From Paenibacillus borealis (GTDB taxonomy: Bacteria; Bacillota; Bacilli; Paenibacillales; Paenibacillaceae), in contig NZ_CP009285.1 in the NCBI RefSeq assembly GCF_000758665.1, positions 496,001 to 560,000 on the forward strand: DNA of 64,000 nt. The letters are read 5' to 3'. The position numbers and the translations under genes are program-made. Under the pieces are notes generated by a model. It was not told the DNA's origin. It was given only the letters and a program-made list of their open reading frames with translations, and ran no database searches. Each line of letters opens with the position of its first letter. Positions within the stretch are counted from its first letter, which is position 1. Positions 16,084-25,587 of the stretch are shown one piece after another.

Positions 16084-17205
16084 ATGAAGAAAGGGATCAA
16101 GAAGGGGCTTATCGCCGGTTTCACACTATTATTGACGGCAGGGCTTACTGCTTGCGGCAACAACAATGCAGGTAACAGTGCGGGCGCGGCAACAGAGGCC
16201 CCGGCGGCAACAGAGGCGGCTGCGAATACGGCGGCTACACCGGAGGCAACGAAAGCTCCAGCCAAAGATCCGGTCGAACTGCTGAATGTGTCCTACGACC
16301 CTACACGTGAATTATACGAGAATTATAACAAGGCATTCGCCGCTTACTGGGAACAGGAGACAGGCCAGAAGGTTACGATCAAGCAATCGCATGGCGGATC
16401 AGGCAAGCAGAGCCGGGCTGTACTCGACGGTCTGGAAGCAGACGTAGTTACGCTGGCGCTCGGATACGACATTGATGCACTGCAGGAAACAGGTCTTATC
16501 GGCGCGGACTGGCAGAGTAAATATGAGCATAACAGCTCCCCTTATACTTCTACCATCGTATTCCTTGTACGCAAAGGCAACCCGAAAGGCATCAAGGACT
16601 GGCCGGATCTGCTGAAGGACGATGTAGAAGTGATTACCCCGAACCCTAAGACTTCCGGCGGTGCACGCTGGAACTACCTGGCAGCCTGGGGATATGCGCT
16701 TGACCAGAATAATAACGATGAAGCCAAAGCTCAGGAGTTCGTACAAAAGCTGTTTAAGAATGTACCCGTACTGGACACCGGGGCGCGCGGCTCCACAACT
16801 ACCTTCGTTGAACGCGGAATCGGTGACGTGCTGATCGCCTGGGAGAATGAAGCCTACCTGTCGATCAAGGAGCTGGGTCCGGATAAATTCGAGATTGTAA
16901 ATCCTTCGGAGAGCATTCTGGCCGAGCCGCCGGTAGCCGTGGTGGATAAGATTGTCGACAAGAGAGGCACCCGTGAGGTGGCAGATGCTTATCTGAAATA
17001 TCTGTACACCGAAGAAGGCCAGAAAATCGCCGCCGAGAACTATTACCGCCCGACTCTGGAGAGTGTGAAGGAACAGTTCAAGGATCAATTCCCTGAGATC
17101 AAGCTGTTCACACTGGCGGACAAATTCGGAACCTGGAAGGAAACCCAGGAGAAGCACTTTAATGATGGCGGAATCTTCGACAAAATCTACGTACCGGGCA
17201 GCTGA
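16084..17205 (+). CDS. Sulfate ABC transporter substrate-binding lipoprotein (Sbp/CysP-like)
   Basis: About 373 residues. An extracellular sulfate (or thiosulfate) binding protein, anchored as a lipoprotein by the lipobox LTAC at about residues 24-27. An Ala/Thr/Glu-rich linker of about 35 residues precedes the mature domain. Typical family motifs are [20 protein letters not shown] at the start of the domain, the anion-contacting region QSHGGSGKQ, and [19 protein letters not shown]. The ATG at 16084 has GGGGGAG 9 bases upstream. It is the first gene of an operon with two permeases. Confidence 0.93.
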   Translation: MKKGIKKGLIAGFTLLLTAGLTACGNNNAGNSAGAATEAPAATEAAANTAATPEATKAPAKDPVELLNVSYDPTRELYENYNKAFAAYWEQETGQKVTIKQSHGGSGKQSRAVLDGLEADVVTLALGYDIDALQETGLIGADWQSKYEHNSSPYTSTIVFLVRKGNPKGIKDWPDLLKDDVEVITPNPKTSGGARWNYLAAWGYALDQNNNDEAKAQEFVQKLFKNVPVLDTGARGSTTTFVERGIGDVLIAWENEAYLSIKELGPDKFEIVNPSESILAEPPVAVVDKIVDKRGTREVADAYLKYLYTEEGQKIAAENYYRPTLESVKEQFKDQFPEIKLFTLADKFGTWKETQEKHFNDGGIFDKIYVPGS

Positions 17206-17308
17206 CAGAAAGCCGGGATGACGGGGCTAAGCAGAACAGGTAAGGCTAATTTTACAGGCGGTGTCCCGTCAAAGTGCTGATCGGCCTATGAGCCGAAGGC
17301 AGGAAAGG

Positions 17309-18172
17309 ATGAATGGGCAAATGAATGTCACCACTAATGCTGCTGCGGCAGCTGTGTCACGGCGCAGGCTTCTGCCGGGGTTCGGGATTACGATGGGGTT
17401 CAGCGTATTGTATCTGAGTCTGGTCGTTCTGCTGCCGCTGTCAGCGCTGCTCTTCAATTCGACGGGACTGAGCTGGGCTAAATTCTGGGACGTAGCGACA
17501 GATGCCCGTGTTCTGGCCTCCTACCGGGTCAGTCTGAGTACAGCTGCTGCAGCCGCCCTGATCGATGCAGTGCTGGGGCTGCTGCTGGCCTGGGTGCTGG
17601 TGCGCTATGAATTTCCGGGCAAAAGACTATTCGACGCCCTGATCGATCTGCCGTTCGCGCTCCCTACAGCTGTGGCGGGTGTGTCACTGACCGCACTCTA
17701 TTCCCAGAACGGCTGGATCGGCTCCCTGCTGGAGCCGCTGGGTCTCAGGGTAGCCTTCACGCCGCTTGGCATTACGCTGGCGCTGATGTTTATCGGCATT
17801 CCCTTTGTGGTCCGCACGGTTCAGCCTGTGCTGGAGGATCTGGACAGGGACATGGAAGAGGCATCGGCCACGCTGGGAGCGGGACGCTGGCGGACCTTCG
17901 TGCGGATCGTTATGCCGGAGCTGTTCCCGCCGCTGCTGACAGGCTTTGCACTGGCTTTTGCCCGGGGCATTGGCGAATACGGCTCCGTTGTATTTATCTC
18001 CGGCAACATGCCGATGCGCACGGAGATTGCTCCGCTGCTCATCATGTCCAAGCTGGAGCAGTTCGATTACGCCGGGGCGACGGCGGTGGCACTGCTGCTG
18101 CTGCTGATCTCCTTCCTGATGCTGCTGGTAATCAACAGCCTCCAGCACTGGGCGCGGAAGAGTTCGCGTTAG
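17309..18172 (+). CDS. cysT: Sulfate ABC transporter permease CysT
   Basis: About 287 residues with six membrane helices. It is one half of the sulfate channel, with CysW. The EAA loop that contacts the ATPase is clear (EEASATLGAGRWRTFVRIVM), as are the family motifs DLPFALPTAVAGV and NGWIGSLL. The ATG at 17309 follows AGGAAAGG closely; the ATG at 17321 is the alternative. The gene lies about 100 bp behind the binding-protein gene. Confidence 0.92.
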   Translation: MNGQMNVTTNAAAAAVSRRRLLPGFGITMGFSVLYLSLVVLLPLSALLFNSTGLSWAKFWDVATDARVLASYRVSLSTAAAAALIDAVLGLLLAWVLVRYEFPGKRLFDALIDLPFALPTAVAGVSLTALYSQNGWIGSLLEPLGLRVAFTPLGITLALMFIGIPFVVRTVQPVLEDLDRDMEEASATLGAGRWRTFVRIVMPELFPPLLTGFALAFARGIGEYGSVVFISGNMPMRTEIAPLLIMSKLEQFDYAGATAVALLLLLISFLMLLVINSLQHWARKSSR

Positions 18173-18217
18173 GGAATCAGGAAATCCGGGACAACGGCGG
18201 CCATTCAAGATGGCCTT

Positions 18218-18383
18218 GCTCCATAAAACTTAAGCGAATGCTTCCGGAGTTAGTTTTGTACGAAGCAGATTCAGGATGCCTAAGCTAACAAAACTTAAGC
18301 GAATGCTCCATAAAACTTAAGCGAATGCTTCCGTTGTTAGTTTTGTACGAAGCAGATTCAGGATGCCTAAGCTAACAAAACTT
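18218..18383. repeat. 87-bp tandem duplication between cysT and cysW
   Basis: Two head-to-tail copies with a period of 87 bp start at 18218 and 18305. They are nearly identical apart from GGAGT versus TTGTT and the end of the second copy. Each contains AAAACTTAAGCGAATGC and a GTTTTGT/ACAAAAC inverted pair. The second copy runs up to the ribosome binding site of cysW. It lies inside an operon, so it would be transcribed. Confidence 0.92.
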
Positions 18384-18398
18384 TTAGGAGGAATAAAA

Positions 18399-19262
18399 AT
18401 GGCCGGTACGGTCCCCTTACATGTCCCCGCGCCGCGAAAAAGCGTGTCGTCCCCCCGGACGACAGAATCCAAAGCGGTGAAATGGGTGCTCATTTCCCTT
18501 GCCGGACTTGTATTGCTCTGGCTGATTGCTCTGCCGCTGATTATTGTGCTGGTGGAGTCACTGAAGCGGGGGCTGGATGTCTACTGGGCCGCGCTGACCG
18601 ATCCGGATGCGGCCTCGGCGCTGAAGCTGACCTTGCTGGTCGCTGCGATTACCGTCCCGCTGAATACGATCTTCGGCGTAACGGCGGCGTGGGCAGTGAC
18701 CAAGTTCCGTTTTCGCGGCAAGGGCTTTCTGATTACACTGATCGATCTGCCTTTTGCCGTATCACCGGTGATTGGCGGGTTGATCTTTATTCTGGTATTC
18801 GGCTCGCATGGCTGGTTCGGTCCTTGGCTAAGCAACCATGATATTAAGATTGTCTTCGCCTTGCCGGGTATTGTGCTGGCTACGCTGTTTATCACGTTCC
18901 CGTTTGTGGCGCGCGAGCTGATTCCACTGATGGATGAGCAGGGCACACAGGAGGAGGAAGCGGCCATTACGCTGGGTGCGCACGGCTGGCAGATCTTCTG
19001 GCGGGTGACGCTGCCCAATATCAAATGGGGCCTGCTGTACGGCATCATTCTCTGTAATGCACGCGCTATGGGTGAATTCGGTGCGGTGTCCGTGGTATCC
19101 GGGCATATCCGCGGAGAGACGAATACCTTGCCGCTGCATGTCGAAATTCTGTATAACGAATATCAGTTTTCGGCATCCTTCGCCGTCGCCTCCCTGTTGC
19201 TGCTGCTGGCCCTGGTGACCATGATCGTCAAGAGTCTGCTTTTACGTAAAAATGCTCATTGA
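18399..19262 (+). CDS. cysW: Sulfate ABC transporter permease CysW
   Basis: About 287 residues with six membrane helices. It is the partner permease of CysT, with motifs [20 protein letters not shown], the EAA loop [20 protein letters not shown], and [20 protein letters not shown]. The ATG at 18399 has a perfect AGGAGG 7 bases upstream; the longer frame from 18363 begins in the repeat and has no such site. No cysA ATPase gene follows. Confidence 0.93.
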   Translation: MAGTVPLHVPAPRKSVSSPRTTESKAVKWVLISLAGLVLLWLIALPLIIVLVESLKRGLDVYWAALTDPDAASALKLTLLVAAITVPLNTIFGVTAAWAVTKFRFRGKGFLITLIDLPFAVSPVIGGLIFILVFGSHGWFGPWLSNHDIKIVFALPGIVLATLFITFPFVARELIPLMDEQGTQEEEAAITLGAHGWQIFWRVTLPNIKWGLLYGIILCNARAMGEFGAVSVVSGHIRGETNTLPLHVEILYNEYQFSASFAVASLLLLLALVTMIVKSLLLRKNAH

Positions 19263-19364
19263 CAGTCCTTTAGGTCCGTGCTAAGTTAATTCATAGTATA
19301 CAAGGTGGTAATAACGGGATTTAGGCGGAGATACTCCCCTGTCCGGGGAAAGGGAGGCTGGAGA

Positions 19365-19586
19365 ATGGCTAAACCACTGAAAGTGGATGAGGTATGGCTT
19401 GCGCGGATAACGGAACTTCTCGACGATATGGAGTTCGGCTCATTGCATATTGTGGTGCATGAAGGTCAAATCGTACAGATGGAGCGCACAGAGCGCAAAC
19501 GTTTCGAGAACAGCACAGCAAATGCACGTTATAGTGGAGAAACCGGAAGCCGGCGGACCGATTCCCGTTCTGCGGGACGAGGATAG
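19365..19586 (+). CDS. YezD family small protein (DUF2292)
   Basis: 73 residues. The core WLARITELLDDMEFGSLHIVV and then HEGQIVQMERTER is typical of the YezD/DUF2292 family, whose genes often sit in sulfur-assimilation operons. The biochemical function is unknown. The last 25 residues are polar and poorly conserved in type. The ATG at 19365 has GGGAGG upstream. It lies about 100 bp behind cysW and before a terminator, so it is probably the last gene of the sulfate operon. Confidence 0.82.
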   Translation: MAKPLKVDEVWLARITELLDDMEFGSLHIVVHEGQIVQMERTERKRFENSTANARYSGETGSRRTDSRSAGRG

Positions 19587-19634
19587 CAATCTGTAGTGCA
19601 CTGATAAACGATCATACCTTTCCGCGAACAGCAT

Positions 19635-19684
19635 AAAGGGGTATCTCACAAGCCTTGAAACGGCTGAATGAGGTACCCCTTTTG
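19635..19684. terminator. Bidirectional terminator between the sulfate operon and the 19716 gene
   Basis: AAAGGGGTATCTCA pairs with TGAGGTACCCCTTTT (one mismatch), with T residues after it and A residues before it. The neighbouring genes converge here. Confidence 0.85.
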
Positions 19685-19715
19685 AATGCCGGGACATTTA
19701 CGTGTAAGTCTAACT

Positions 19716-20024
19716 TTAGTAGCGTGTATTGCGCCGTGATCCGGTGATTCCCTCCACCAGCAGTATGACGGCAGTGATGGCATGCATAATCCAGCCGACA
19801 AAAGGTATTAAACCGACCACCGAAGTGACGATACCAACTGCGTTACCGATGATAGGTCCGCGTTCTCTCAGCAGAATAATTACAGCTACAGCATGGAGCA
19901 GAAAAGCAACCCCCAGCGGTACCCAGGCATTGGCTACGACAAATGCCCCGCCGATGAAAGGCAGCGCCAGAAAAGCCTCATAAGCAAAAGTTCCCCATTT
20001 AAATAATTTCCCAATCGGAGACAT
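19716..20024 (-). CDS. Small hydrophobic membrane protein, unknown function
   Basis: About 102 residues with three membrane helices (for example AWVPLGVAFLLHAVAVIILL) and a basic C-terminal tail (GSRRNTRY). I do not recognise the family. The ATG at 20024 (MSPIGKLFKW) was chosen because GGTGAAG precedes it; an upstream in-frame start at 20084 would add a hydrophobic segment. It is monocistronic. The 214-bp gap to the next gene shows no recognisable element. Confidence 0.65.
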   Translation of the reverse strand: MSPIGKLFKWGTFAYEAFLALPFIGGAFVVANAWVPLGVAFLLHAVAVIILLRERGPIIGNAVGIVTSVVGLIPFVGWIMHAITAVILLVEGITGSRRNTRY

Positions 20025-20298
20025 AATAACTTCACCAACCTTCCAAAGTAGTATTATAAAGATCCTATTCCACAGTTTACCCAAGGATACGGGCTAAGAA
20101 TAATCTGTGCCGGACAATAGATGCAGAACCTTTTTGCGTTTCTGAGTAATTGTACGCCGGGGGGAGGCCGGACGTTTCATTTTCCCGGATAAGAAGGGCG
20201 CTGCCTTGCCTCGAAACCTTACACTCATATATATTTGTAACAGGTTAACAGGAATGTCCGCGTGCAGGCGGGATAATCATGACAAGGGGGGATAATGT

Positions 20299-20715
20299 AT
20301 GGACAAGACATTGCAGCCGGATATCCGGCATGAACTGCCCTCAGTGGAGCAATACCTGGCCCTGCGGCTGGAATCCGGGCTTAGTCCCATGAGTGTGGAG
20401 GGAGCCGGAATCGGGCTGCCCCGATCAGTGTTTGCTGTAACCTTGTATGAAGGGGACTTGCTGATTGGAATGGGACGGGTAATCGGGGACGGCGGTTGTT
20501 TTTTTCAGGTGACGGATATTGCCGTGAAGCCTGCCTTTCAGGGGCGGGGTCTGGGAAAAATCATTATGCGGGAAATCCGCAGGTTTCTGGAAACTGTGCC
20601 GGATAAGGCGTACATTAGTCTCATCGCTGACGGGGAAGCCTCCAGGCTGTATGCGCAATATGGGTTTGCACCTGTAATGCCGGATTCACAGGGAATGTTC
20701 CTGCGGCGTTCATGA
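20299..20715 (+). CDS. GNAT-family N-acetyltransferase
   Basis: 138 residues. It shows the GNAT acetyl-CoA binding motif A, DIAVKPAFQGRGLGKIIMRE, and the late motif ASRLYAQYGFAPV. The acceptor substrate cannot be told from sequence. The ATG follows AAGGGGGGATAATGT. A separate, non-overlapping NAD(P)-binding protein gene lies 51 bp downstream on the same strand. Confidence 0.88.
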   Translation: MDKTLQPDIRHELPSVEQYLALRLESGLSPMSVEGAGIGLPRSVFAVTLYEGDLLIGMGRVIGDGGCFFQVTDIAVKPAFQGRGLGKIIMREIRRFLETVPDKAYISLIADGEASRLYAQYGFAPVMPDSQGMFLRRS

Positions 20716-20766
20716 TGAATAGATGATCAGAGCTTTAAGCAAATATGAAAGTGAGGCAACAAGAGA

Positions 20767-21399
20767 ATGGATATCGTAGTATTTGGTGCATCGGGTAAGA
20801 TCGGGAGTGCAATTGTAGAAGAAGCATTAAAAAGAAAACATGAGGTTACCGCTGCCGTCCGCAAGCCGGAGGCCTTCAGTATTCAGCATGACCGGCTTAA
20901 GGCTGTTGCAGCTGATCTGCTGGACCCGGCTTCGGTTGCGGACGCCGTGCGCGGACATGAAGAGGTCATCAGTGCATTCGGGCCTGCGCCAGGGCATGAG
21001 AATGATCTGCTGCAAGTGGCGGATTCTCTGCTGACAGGCATGCGGGCCGCCGGGCTCCAGCGTCTAATCGTTATTGGCGGCGCAGGCAGCCTGAAGACAG
21101 AATCCGGAGAGTGGCTGATGGACACAGCTGACTTCCCTGAGGACTACCGTCCACTTGCAACGGCTCACGCTAATGCCTATGAAATTTACAGAGGTTCAGA
21201 GCTGGATTACACGTATCTGAGCCCGCCTGCCGCTATTATCGCCGGACGCCGGACTGGACAGTTCCGGATTGGTCTGGACCGGCTAATTGTAGACGAGAAC
21301 GGGCGGAGCAGCATCAGTATCCAGGATTTCGCGGTAGCCGTTATCGATGAGCTGGAGGAAGGCAATTTCAGCAAGGCCCGGTTTACTGTGGGGTATTAA
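20767..21399 (+). CDS. NAD(P)-binding SDR-type reductase (YwnB/NmrA-like)
   Basis: 210 residues. An atypical short-chain dehydrogenase with the N-terminal dinucleotide motif VVFGASGKIGS and a nearby Arg for NADP (VRKPE). It has the IVIGGAGSL strand and a substrate-side YTYLSPPAAI segment in place of the usual YxxxK. Such proteins are NAD(P)H-binding reductases or redox sensors of unknown substrate. It shares orientation with the GNAT gene and ends at a strong terminator. Confidence 0.85.
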   Translation: MDIVVFGASGKIGSAIVEEALKRKHEVTAAVRKPEAFSIQHDRLKAVAADLLDPASVADAVRGHEEVISAFGPAPGHENDLLQVADSLLTGMRAAGLQRLIVIGGAGSLKTESGEWLMDTADFPEDYRPLATAHANAYEIYRGSELDYTYLSPPAAIIAGRRTGQFRIGLDRLIVDENGRSSISIQDFAVAVIDELEEGNFSKARFTVGY

Positions 21400-21432
21400 T
21401 AATTAAAGCGGCCTAGAATGCAGGCTTCGTAG

Positions 21433-21476
21433 GCAAAAAGCCCGTCCTCTTGAACGCTCAGGAGGGCTTTTTGCTG
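21433..21476 (+). terminator. Intrinsic terminator after the SDR-type gene
   Basis: GCAAAAAGCCC (21433-21443) pairs with GGGCTTTTTGC (21464-21474), with additional CCTC/GAGG pairing inside. Confidence 0.85.
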
Positions 21477-21577
21477 TCATTCCGGGCGCTTAACCGGATG
21501 CGGATGCGTCAAAGTCTGCATTTTGCTTGATTCTATAGTACTGGGTACAATCTAAGCAACTAAAGGAGGGTTTGGCT

Positions 21578-23452
21578 ATGGATGTGGTGACTGCGGAGGA
21601 GATGCGGGCGCTCGACCGCGAGACAATTGAGCGGCTGGGGATTCCGGCAATTGCGTTAATGGAGAACGCCGGGCGGGCGATTGCCGAGGAGGTCATTGCG
21701 CTGTGCCGGCGGCGCGGTGCGGGCGACGCGGGCTATGGAGCGGGCGGTGGAAGCGCAGACGGAGGAACGAGGAGCTATGGGGCAGGTGCGGCTGGAAGCG
21801 CAGACGGAGGAACGAGGAGTTATGGAGTAGGTGCGGCTGGAGGCGCAGGCGGAGGATTGCGAAGCTATAAAGCAGGCGCTGCTGGCGGTGTGGCCGGAGG
21901 AAGCGGAGACGGGGGAACGAGTAGCTATGGAGCGGGCGTGGCAGGCGGCTTAGAGAGCGCAGACGCAGAGGGGCGAGGCTTGGGAGCATGGGCCGCGGGC
22001 GGCGGGCCGGCGATCCAGCCGCGGGGCTTCTCGGTCAGCGCCGACTCCGCGCTGACGCTTGCCGCTGCCGGCGCCGAGCACTGGCTCGTCCTCGCCGGTA
22101 AAGGCAACAACGGCGGCGACGGGCTCGCCGCCGCCAGGCACCTGCGTGAGGCCGGCATCGCCGTCACGCTGGTGTACGCGGCCGCGCCGGAGTCGCTGGC
22201 CGGCGAAGCCGCCCTGCAGCGGGATGCCGCTGCAGCCATGGGCATCCCTGCCGTAGTCTACGGCAGGGATGCGGTGGACCTTGCCGCCTGCAGCGGCATC
22301 ATAGATGCGCTGCTCGGCACAGGCAGCGCGGGCGCCCCGCGCGGTGCCTATGCGGAGCTGATTGCCGCTGCGAATGCCAGCGGCAATCCTATTGTGTCCG
22401 CGGACATCCCGAGCGGGCTGGACGCGGACACGGGGGAGACGCATGAGCCCTGCATTCATGCGGCGGTGACGGTCTGCCTCGCGTTCCTCAAACGCGGGCT
22501 GCTGCAGTATCCCGGCGCCGGAGCAGCCGGGCATGTGGTGGTCCGCTCCATCGGCATCCCCGCTGCCCTGGCCCGTGAGAGCGGCGTCCGGGTCAGCCTG
22601 CTGACGCCGGAAGTGCTGCGGACACGTCTGCAGGTCGACGTGTCGCGCCGCCGTTCGCCCGAAGGCCACAAGGGCACCTACGGGCATGTCCTGCTGGCAG
22701 CAGGAAGCCTGCGCATGAGCGGCGCCGGCCTGCTGTCCGCCCGCGCCGCGCTGCGCGCAGGCTGCGGGCTGGTGACGTGGGCGCTGCCGGATAAGCTGCT
22801 GCCCTATGTGATCGGCTGCGCACCTGAGCTGATGCTTGCCCCGGTCGCTGGCAGCGACGGGGAATGGCATGCCGGTACGGCCGCTGAAGTACTGCGGCTA
22901 AGCGGGAGCCGCGATTGCGTGGCCATCGGCCCGGGTCTTGGCCGGTTCGAAGGAGATACGGAATGGCTCCGCAGACTTTGGGAAGAGACGGATTCTCCCC
23001 TGGTTATCGATGCGGATGCGCTGAATATACTGGCGGATGCTGATTACAGTGCATGGAGCCGCCGCCATCCGGTAATTCTGACCCCGCATCCCGGGGAGAT
23101 GGCCCGGCTGGCAGGGATTTCTACAGCCGGGGTGCAGCGTGACCGGATCGGACTGGCGCTGTCTTATGCCGCAGCGCATGGTGTAATCCTGGTGCTCAAG
23201 GGAGCCCATACAGTAATAGCAACGCCTGAAGGACAGGCCTATGTCAATATCACGGGTCATCCGGGAATGGGGACCGGCGGTGCGGGTGATGTGCTGACCG
23301 GAATCATCTCCGGTCTGCTGGCTCAGGGCCTGGATGCTGCACAAGCGGCAGCCTTCGGGGTCTATCTCCACGGGCTGGCGGGAGAACATGCCGCCCGGAA
23401 ACGGGATAACCCGGCGGCTTTGATCGCCGGGGATATTATTGAGGCGCTGTGA
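21578..23452 (+). CDS. nnr: Bifunctional NAD(P)H-hydrate repair enzyme Nnr, with an expanded repeat insert
   Basis: About 624 residues; typical members are about 500. The N-terminal YjeF-N domain epimerises damaged NAD(P)HX (MENAGRAIAEEV, then GKGNNGGDG at 174-182). The C-terminal carbohydrate-kinase-like domain dehydrates it with ADP (SPEGHKGTYGHVLLAAGS, then GHPGMGTGGAGDVLTGI). Between residues 46 and about 165, where the family usually has a short loop, there is a Gly/Ala-rich tract. It holds four copies of a unit like GGTRSYGAGAAGSAD. The ATG at 21578 has AAAGGAGGG upstream. The insert probably lies on the surface, as both catalytic motifs are intact. Confidence 0.92.
   Translation: MDVVTAEEMRALDRETIERLGIPAIALMENAGRAIAEEVIALCRRRGAGDAGYGAGGGSADGGTRSYGAGAAGSADGGTRSYGVGAAGGAGGGLRSYKAGAAGGVAGGSGDGGTSSYGAGVAGGLESADAEGRGLGAWAAGGGPAIQPRGFSVSADSALTLAAAGAEHWLVLAGKGNNGGDGLAAARHLREAGIAVTLVYAAAPESLAGEAALQRDAAAAMGIPAVVYGRDAVDLAACSGIIDALLGTGSAGAPRGAYAELIAAANASGNPIVSADIPSGLDADTGETHEPCIHAAVTVCLAFLKRGLLQYPGAGAAGHVVVRSIGIPAALARESGVRVSLLTPEVLRTRLQVDVSRRRSPEGHKGTYGHVLLAAGSLRMSGAGLLSARAALRAGCGLVTWALPDKLLPYVIGCAPELMLAPVAGSDGEWHAGTAAEVLRLSGSRDCVAIGPGLGRFEGDTEWLRRLWEETDSPLVIDADALNILADADYSAWSRRHPVILTPHPGEMARLAGISTAGVQRDRIGLALSYAAAHGVILVLKGAHTVIATPEGQAYVNITGHPGMGTGGAGDVLTGIISGLLAQGLDAAQAAAFGVYLHGLAGEHAARKRDNPAALIAGDIIEAL
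21720..21960 (+). repeat. In-frame minisatellite inside the nnr gene
   Basis: About four degenerate copies of a 45-60 bp unit containing GGAGGAACGAGGAGCTATGG. They encode Gly/Ala/Ser-rich repeats, and the unit lengths keep the reading frame. Confidence 0.85.
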
Positions 23453-23485
23453 AGCTAACCCGGGGCTGCCAGCAGCGGGGTGGAA

Positions 23486-23941
23486 TTAGAACAAAACCAG
23501 GCACAGCAGCGGAATAAACAAGGCGAAGACAGGCAGCAGGAGCGGGTAGCGTTCACCGGCTATTTGGGCCAAGCGGAACAGCAGCAGTACCACGAGCCCG
23601 GTGAGGCCGCAGGTCAGTGCGTCGCCGCCCTGCTCGGAAGCGAGCCACAGGCCGGCGCCATAACCGGCTACGGCGTATAACACCAGGGCCGGACTGAGCG
23701 TAGTGGAGCGGAACATGCGCAGCAGCGCATCGGCAAGTATCGCCGCCGGTAAGCCGTAAGCGTAAATGGCATAGGGCACTGATACCGGCCAGCCATCCGG
23801 AATTCCGCCTTCGTATCCATGGCCCAGCATAAACAGGGAAACGAGAATAAAGGTCAGTCCGGCGGCCGACAGCTTGGTCAGTGCGTACATGCCCGCAGTC
23901 AGGCGGACAGAAGGCAGATCATAATCCTTATGTGTGGTCAT
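23486..23941 (-). CDS. Integral membrane protein, unknown function
   Basis: 151 residues with four to five predicted membrane helices (for example LTKLSAAGLTFILVSLFMLG and a Leu-rich C-terminal helix). No conserved family motif is recognised. It faces the nnr gene convergently and shares orientation with the SDR gene upstream at 24010, from which it is separated by about 70 bp. The ATG is preceded by AAAGGATG. Confidence 0.7.
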   Translation of the reverse strand: MTTHKDYDLPSVRLTAGMYALTKLSAAGLTFILVSLFMLGHGYEGGIPDGWPVSVPYAIYAYGLPAAILADALLRMFRSTTLSPALVLYAVAGYGAGLWLASEQGGDALTCGLTGLVVLLLFRLAQIAGERYPLLLPVFALFIPLLCLVLF

Positions 23942-24009
23942 CGATAAACATCCTTTCGGGGTGGGTGAAGGAGCACGGCCGGAATGACCGGACGAATCAG
24001 GCGCATGAA

Positions 24010-24906
24010 TCAGCTTGTAACCATGTCCCCTCCGTTAACATGAATACAGGTGCCTGTTACATAAGAAGCATCAGGGCTGGCCAGATAGACATAAGCTCCC
24101 GCCAGCTCATAGGGCTGTGCCGCCCGTTTGAACGGAGTATCTGTGCCGAATACACTGACTTTTTCAGCGGAATAGCTGGAAGGAATCAGCGGTGTCCACA
24201 CCGGACCGGGAGCCACACTGTTGACACGGATGCCGCTGTCCGCCAGGGAAAGCGCCAGGGAGCGGGTGAAGGAGACAACGGCGCCTTTGGTGGATGAATA
24301 GTCAATAAGCTCCTTGTTGCCCTGGTAAGCGGTAATGGAGGCGGTGTTAATAATGCAGCTTCCTTTGTGCAGATGCGGGAGCGCGGCCTGGGTCAGGAAG
24401 AAGAAAGGGAAGATATTGGTGCGGTAGGTCTGGTACAGCTGCTCCTCAGAGATATCCAGAATACTCTTCTGCGGATATTGGACGCCATGGTTATTCACCA
24501 GAATGTCCAGTTTGCCCAAGGTATGCACGGTGTGCTCCACTGCTTCGAAGCAGCACTCTTTATGGCGCAGGTCCGTCTCAATCCGCAGGCAGCGGCGTCC
24601 AAGCTCCTCTATCCGGTGCTGCGTGGCCGCGGCATCAGAAGCTTCGTCCAGGTAAACTATGGCAATATCTGCCCCTTCTTTGGCAAAAGCGATGGCAGTT
24701 GCCCTTCCAATGCCGCTGTCTCCGCCGGTAATCAGAGCAACCTTTCCTTTGAGCCTGCCGCCACTGCTGTCAGGATTCTCGCTGATCGGACGCGGATTCA
24801 TCAGGCTCTCCAGACCCGGCTGGCGGTCCTGGTGCTGTGGGGGGAAAGCGATAGGCTGTACGCGGCATACCGTCTTTTCTCCGTAGTAGGGATAAACGGG
24901 ATTCAT
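24010..24906 (-). CDS. SDR-family oxidoreductase (YhdF/YhxD-like)
   Basis: 298 residues. A classical short-chain dehydrogenase with the cofactor motif TGGDSGIGRA, the NNHG motif, catalytic Ser/Tyr/Lys (ASITAYQG, then Tyr and Lys in DYSSTKGAVV), and RVNSVAPGPVWTPL. The N-terminal 45 residues (PPQHQDRQPGLESLMNPRP) match the extended arm of the general-stress YhdF/YhxD group, often annotated as glucose dehydrogenase-like. The true substrate is unknown. CAAGGAGGAGT precedes the ATG. Confidence 0.9.
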   Translation of the reverse strand: MNPVYPYYGEKTVCRVQPIAFPPQHQDRQPGLESLMNPRPISENPDSSGGRLKGKVALITGGDSGIGRATAIAFAKEGADIAIVYLDEASDAAATQHRIEELGRRCLRIETDLRHKECCFEAVEHTVHTLGKLDILVNNHGVQYPQKSILDISEEQLYQTYRTNIFPFFFLTQAALPHLHKGSCIINTASITAYQGNKELIDYSSTKGAVVSFTRSLALSLADSGIRVNSVAPGPVWTPLIPSSYSAEKVSVFGTDTPFKRAAQPYELAGAYVYLASPDASYVTGTCIHVNGGDMVTS

Positions 24907-25049
24907 CGGGTGATACTCCTCCTTGCCTGTTGGTTCTCCGTATATTGGTATGCATGCGCCCAGAAAAGCGTGCGCAGCTGTCCTTTATCTAGCTATTCTT
25001 AAGGCATTATCTTTACATACTAAATACATGGAAATGGAGAGAATAAAAA

Positions 25050-25466
25050 ATGTTATACAGACCAATGACAGCCGATGATTACGAGGCCGCTTATCACTTA
25101 TGGGAGAATACGGACGGGATGGGCCTTAGTGAAGCGGACTCGCGCGGGGAAATTGTCCGTTATCTGGAACGCAATCCGGGAATCAGCCAGGTATGTGTGA
25201 ACGAGGACGGCACACTTGCGGGTACCGCGATGTGCGGACATGACGGACGCAGAGGGTATATGTATCATGTGGCGGTCAGCAGCGACAGCCGGGGAAGCGG
25301 CGCCGGGCGTGAGATGGTCACGCGCTGCCTGGAGAGATTGCGGGAAGAAGGGATTATGAAATGCCATCTGATGGTGATCGGGCACAACAGTCTGGGCCGC
25401 AGCTTCTGGACAGGCACCGGCTGGCAGGAGCGGGATGGGCTTGTACTGTTCTCGCGGAACAGCTGA
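25050..25466 (+). CDS. GNAT-family N-acetyltransferase
   Basis: 138 residues. The acetyl-CoA motif is VAVSSDSRGSGAGREMVTRC, and the C terminus has NSLGRSFWTGTGWQERDG, typical of GNAT motif B. The start MLYRPMTADDYEA is characteristic. The substrate is unknown. It is monocistronic, upstream of the serine dehydratase genes. Confidence 0.88.
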   Translation: MLYRPMTADDYEAAYHLWENTDGMGLSEADSRGEIVRYLERNPGISQVCVNEDGTLAGTAMCGHDGRRGYMYHVAVSSDSRGSGAGREMVTRCLERLREEGIMKCHLMVIGHNSLGRSFWTGTGWQERDGLVLFSRNS

Positions 25467-25587
25467 TAGGTCACAAACAATGTAATAGTGTAGCTTTGAT
25501 GCGGACGCAGTATAATATATAAGAGCTGTACAATGACTGCACTACTCACTGTGCATTATTGAATTTTGATAGCGGGAGATTAGAGCG

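Noticed and set aside
21950..22870. A 306-codon minus-strand frame opposite nnr
   Set aside because: High GC content of the nnr gene keeps the opposite strand open; no motif or start signal.
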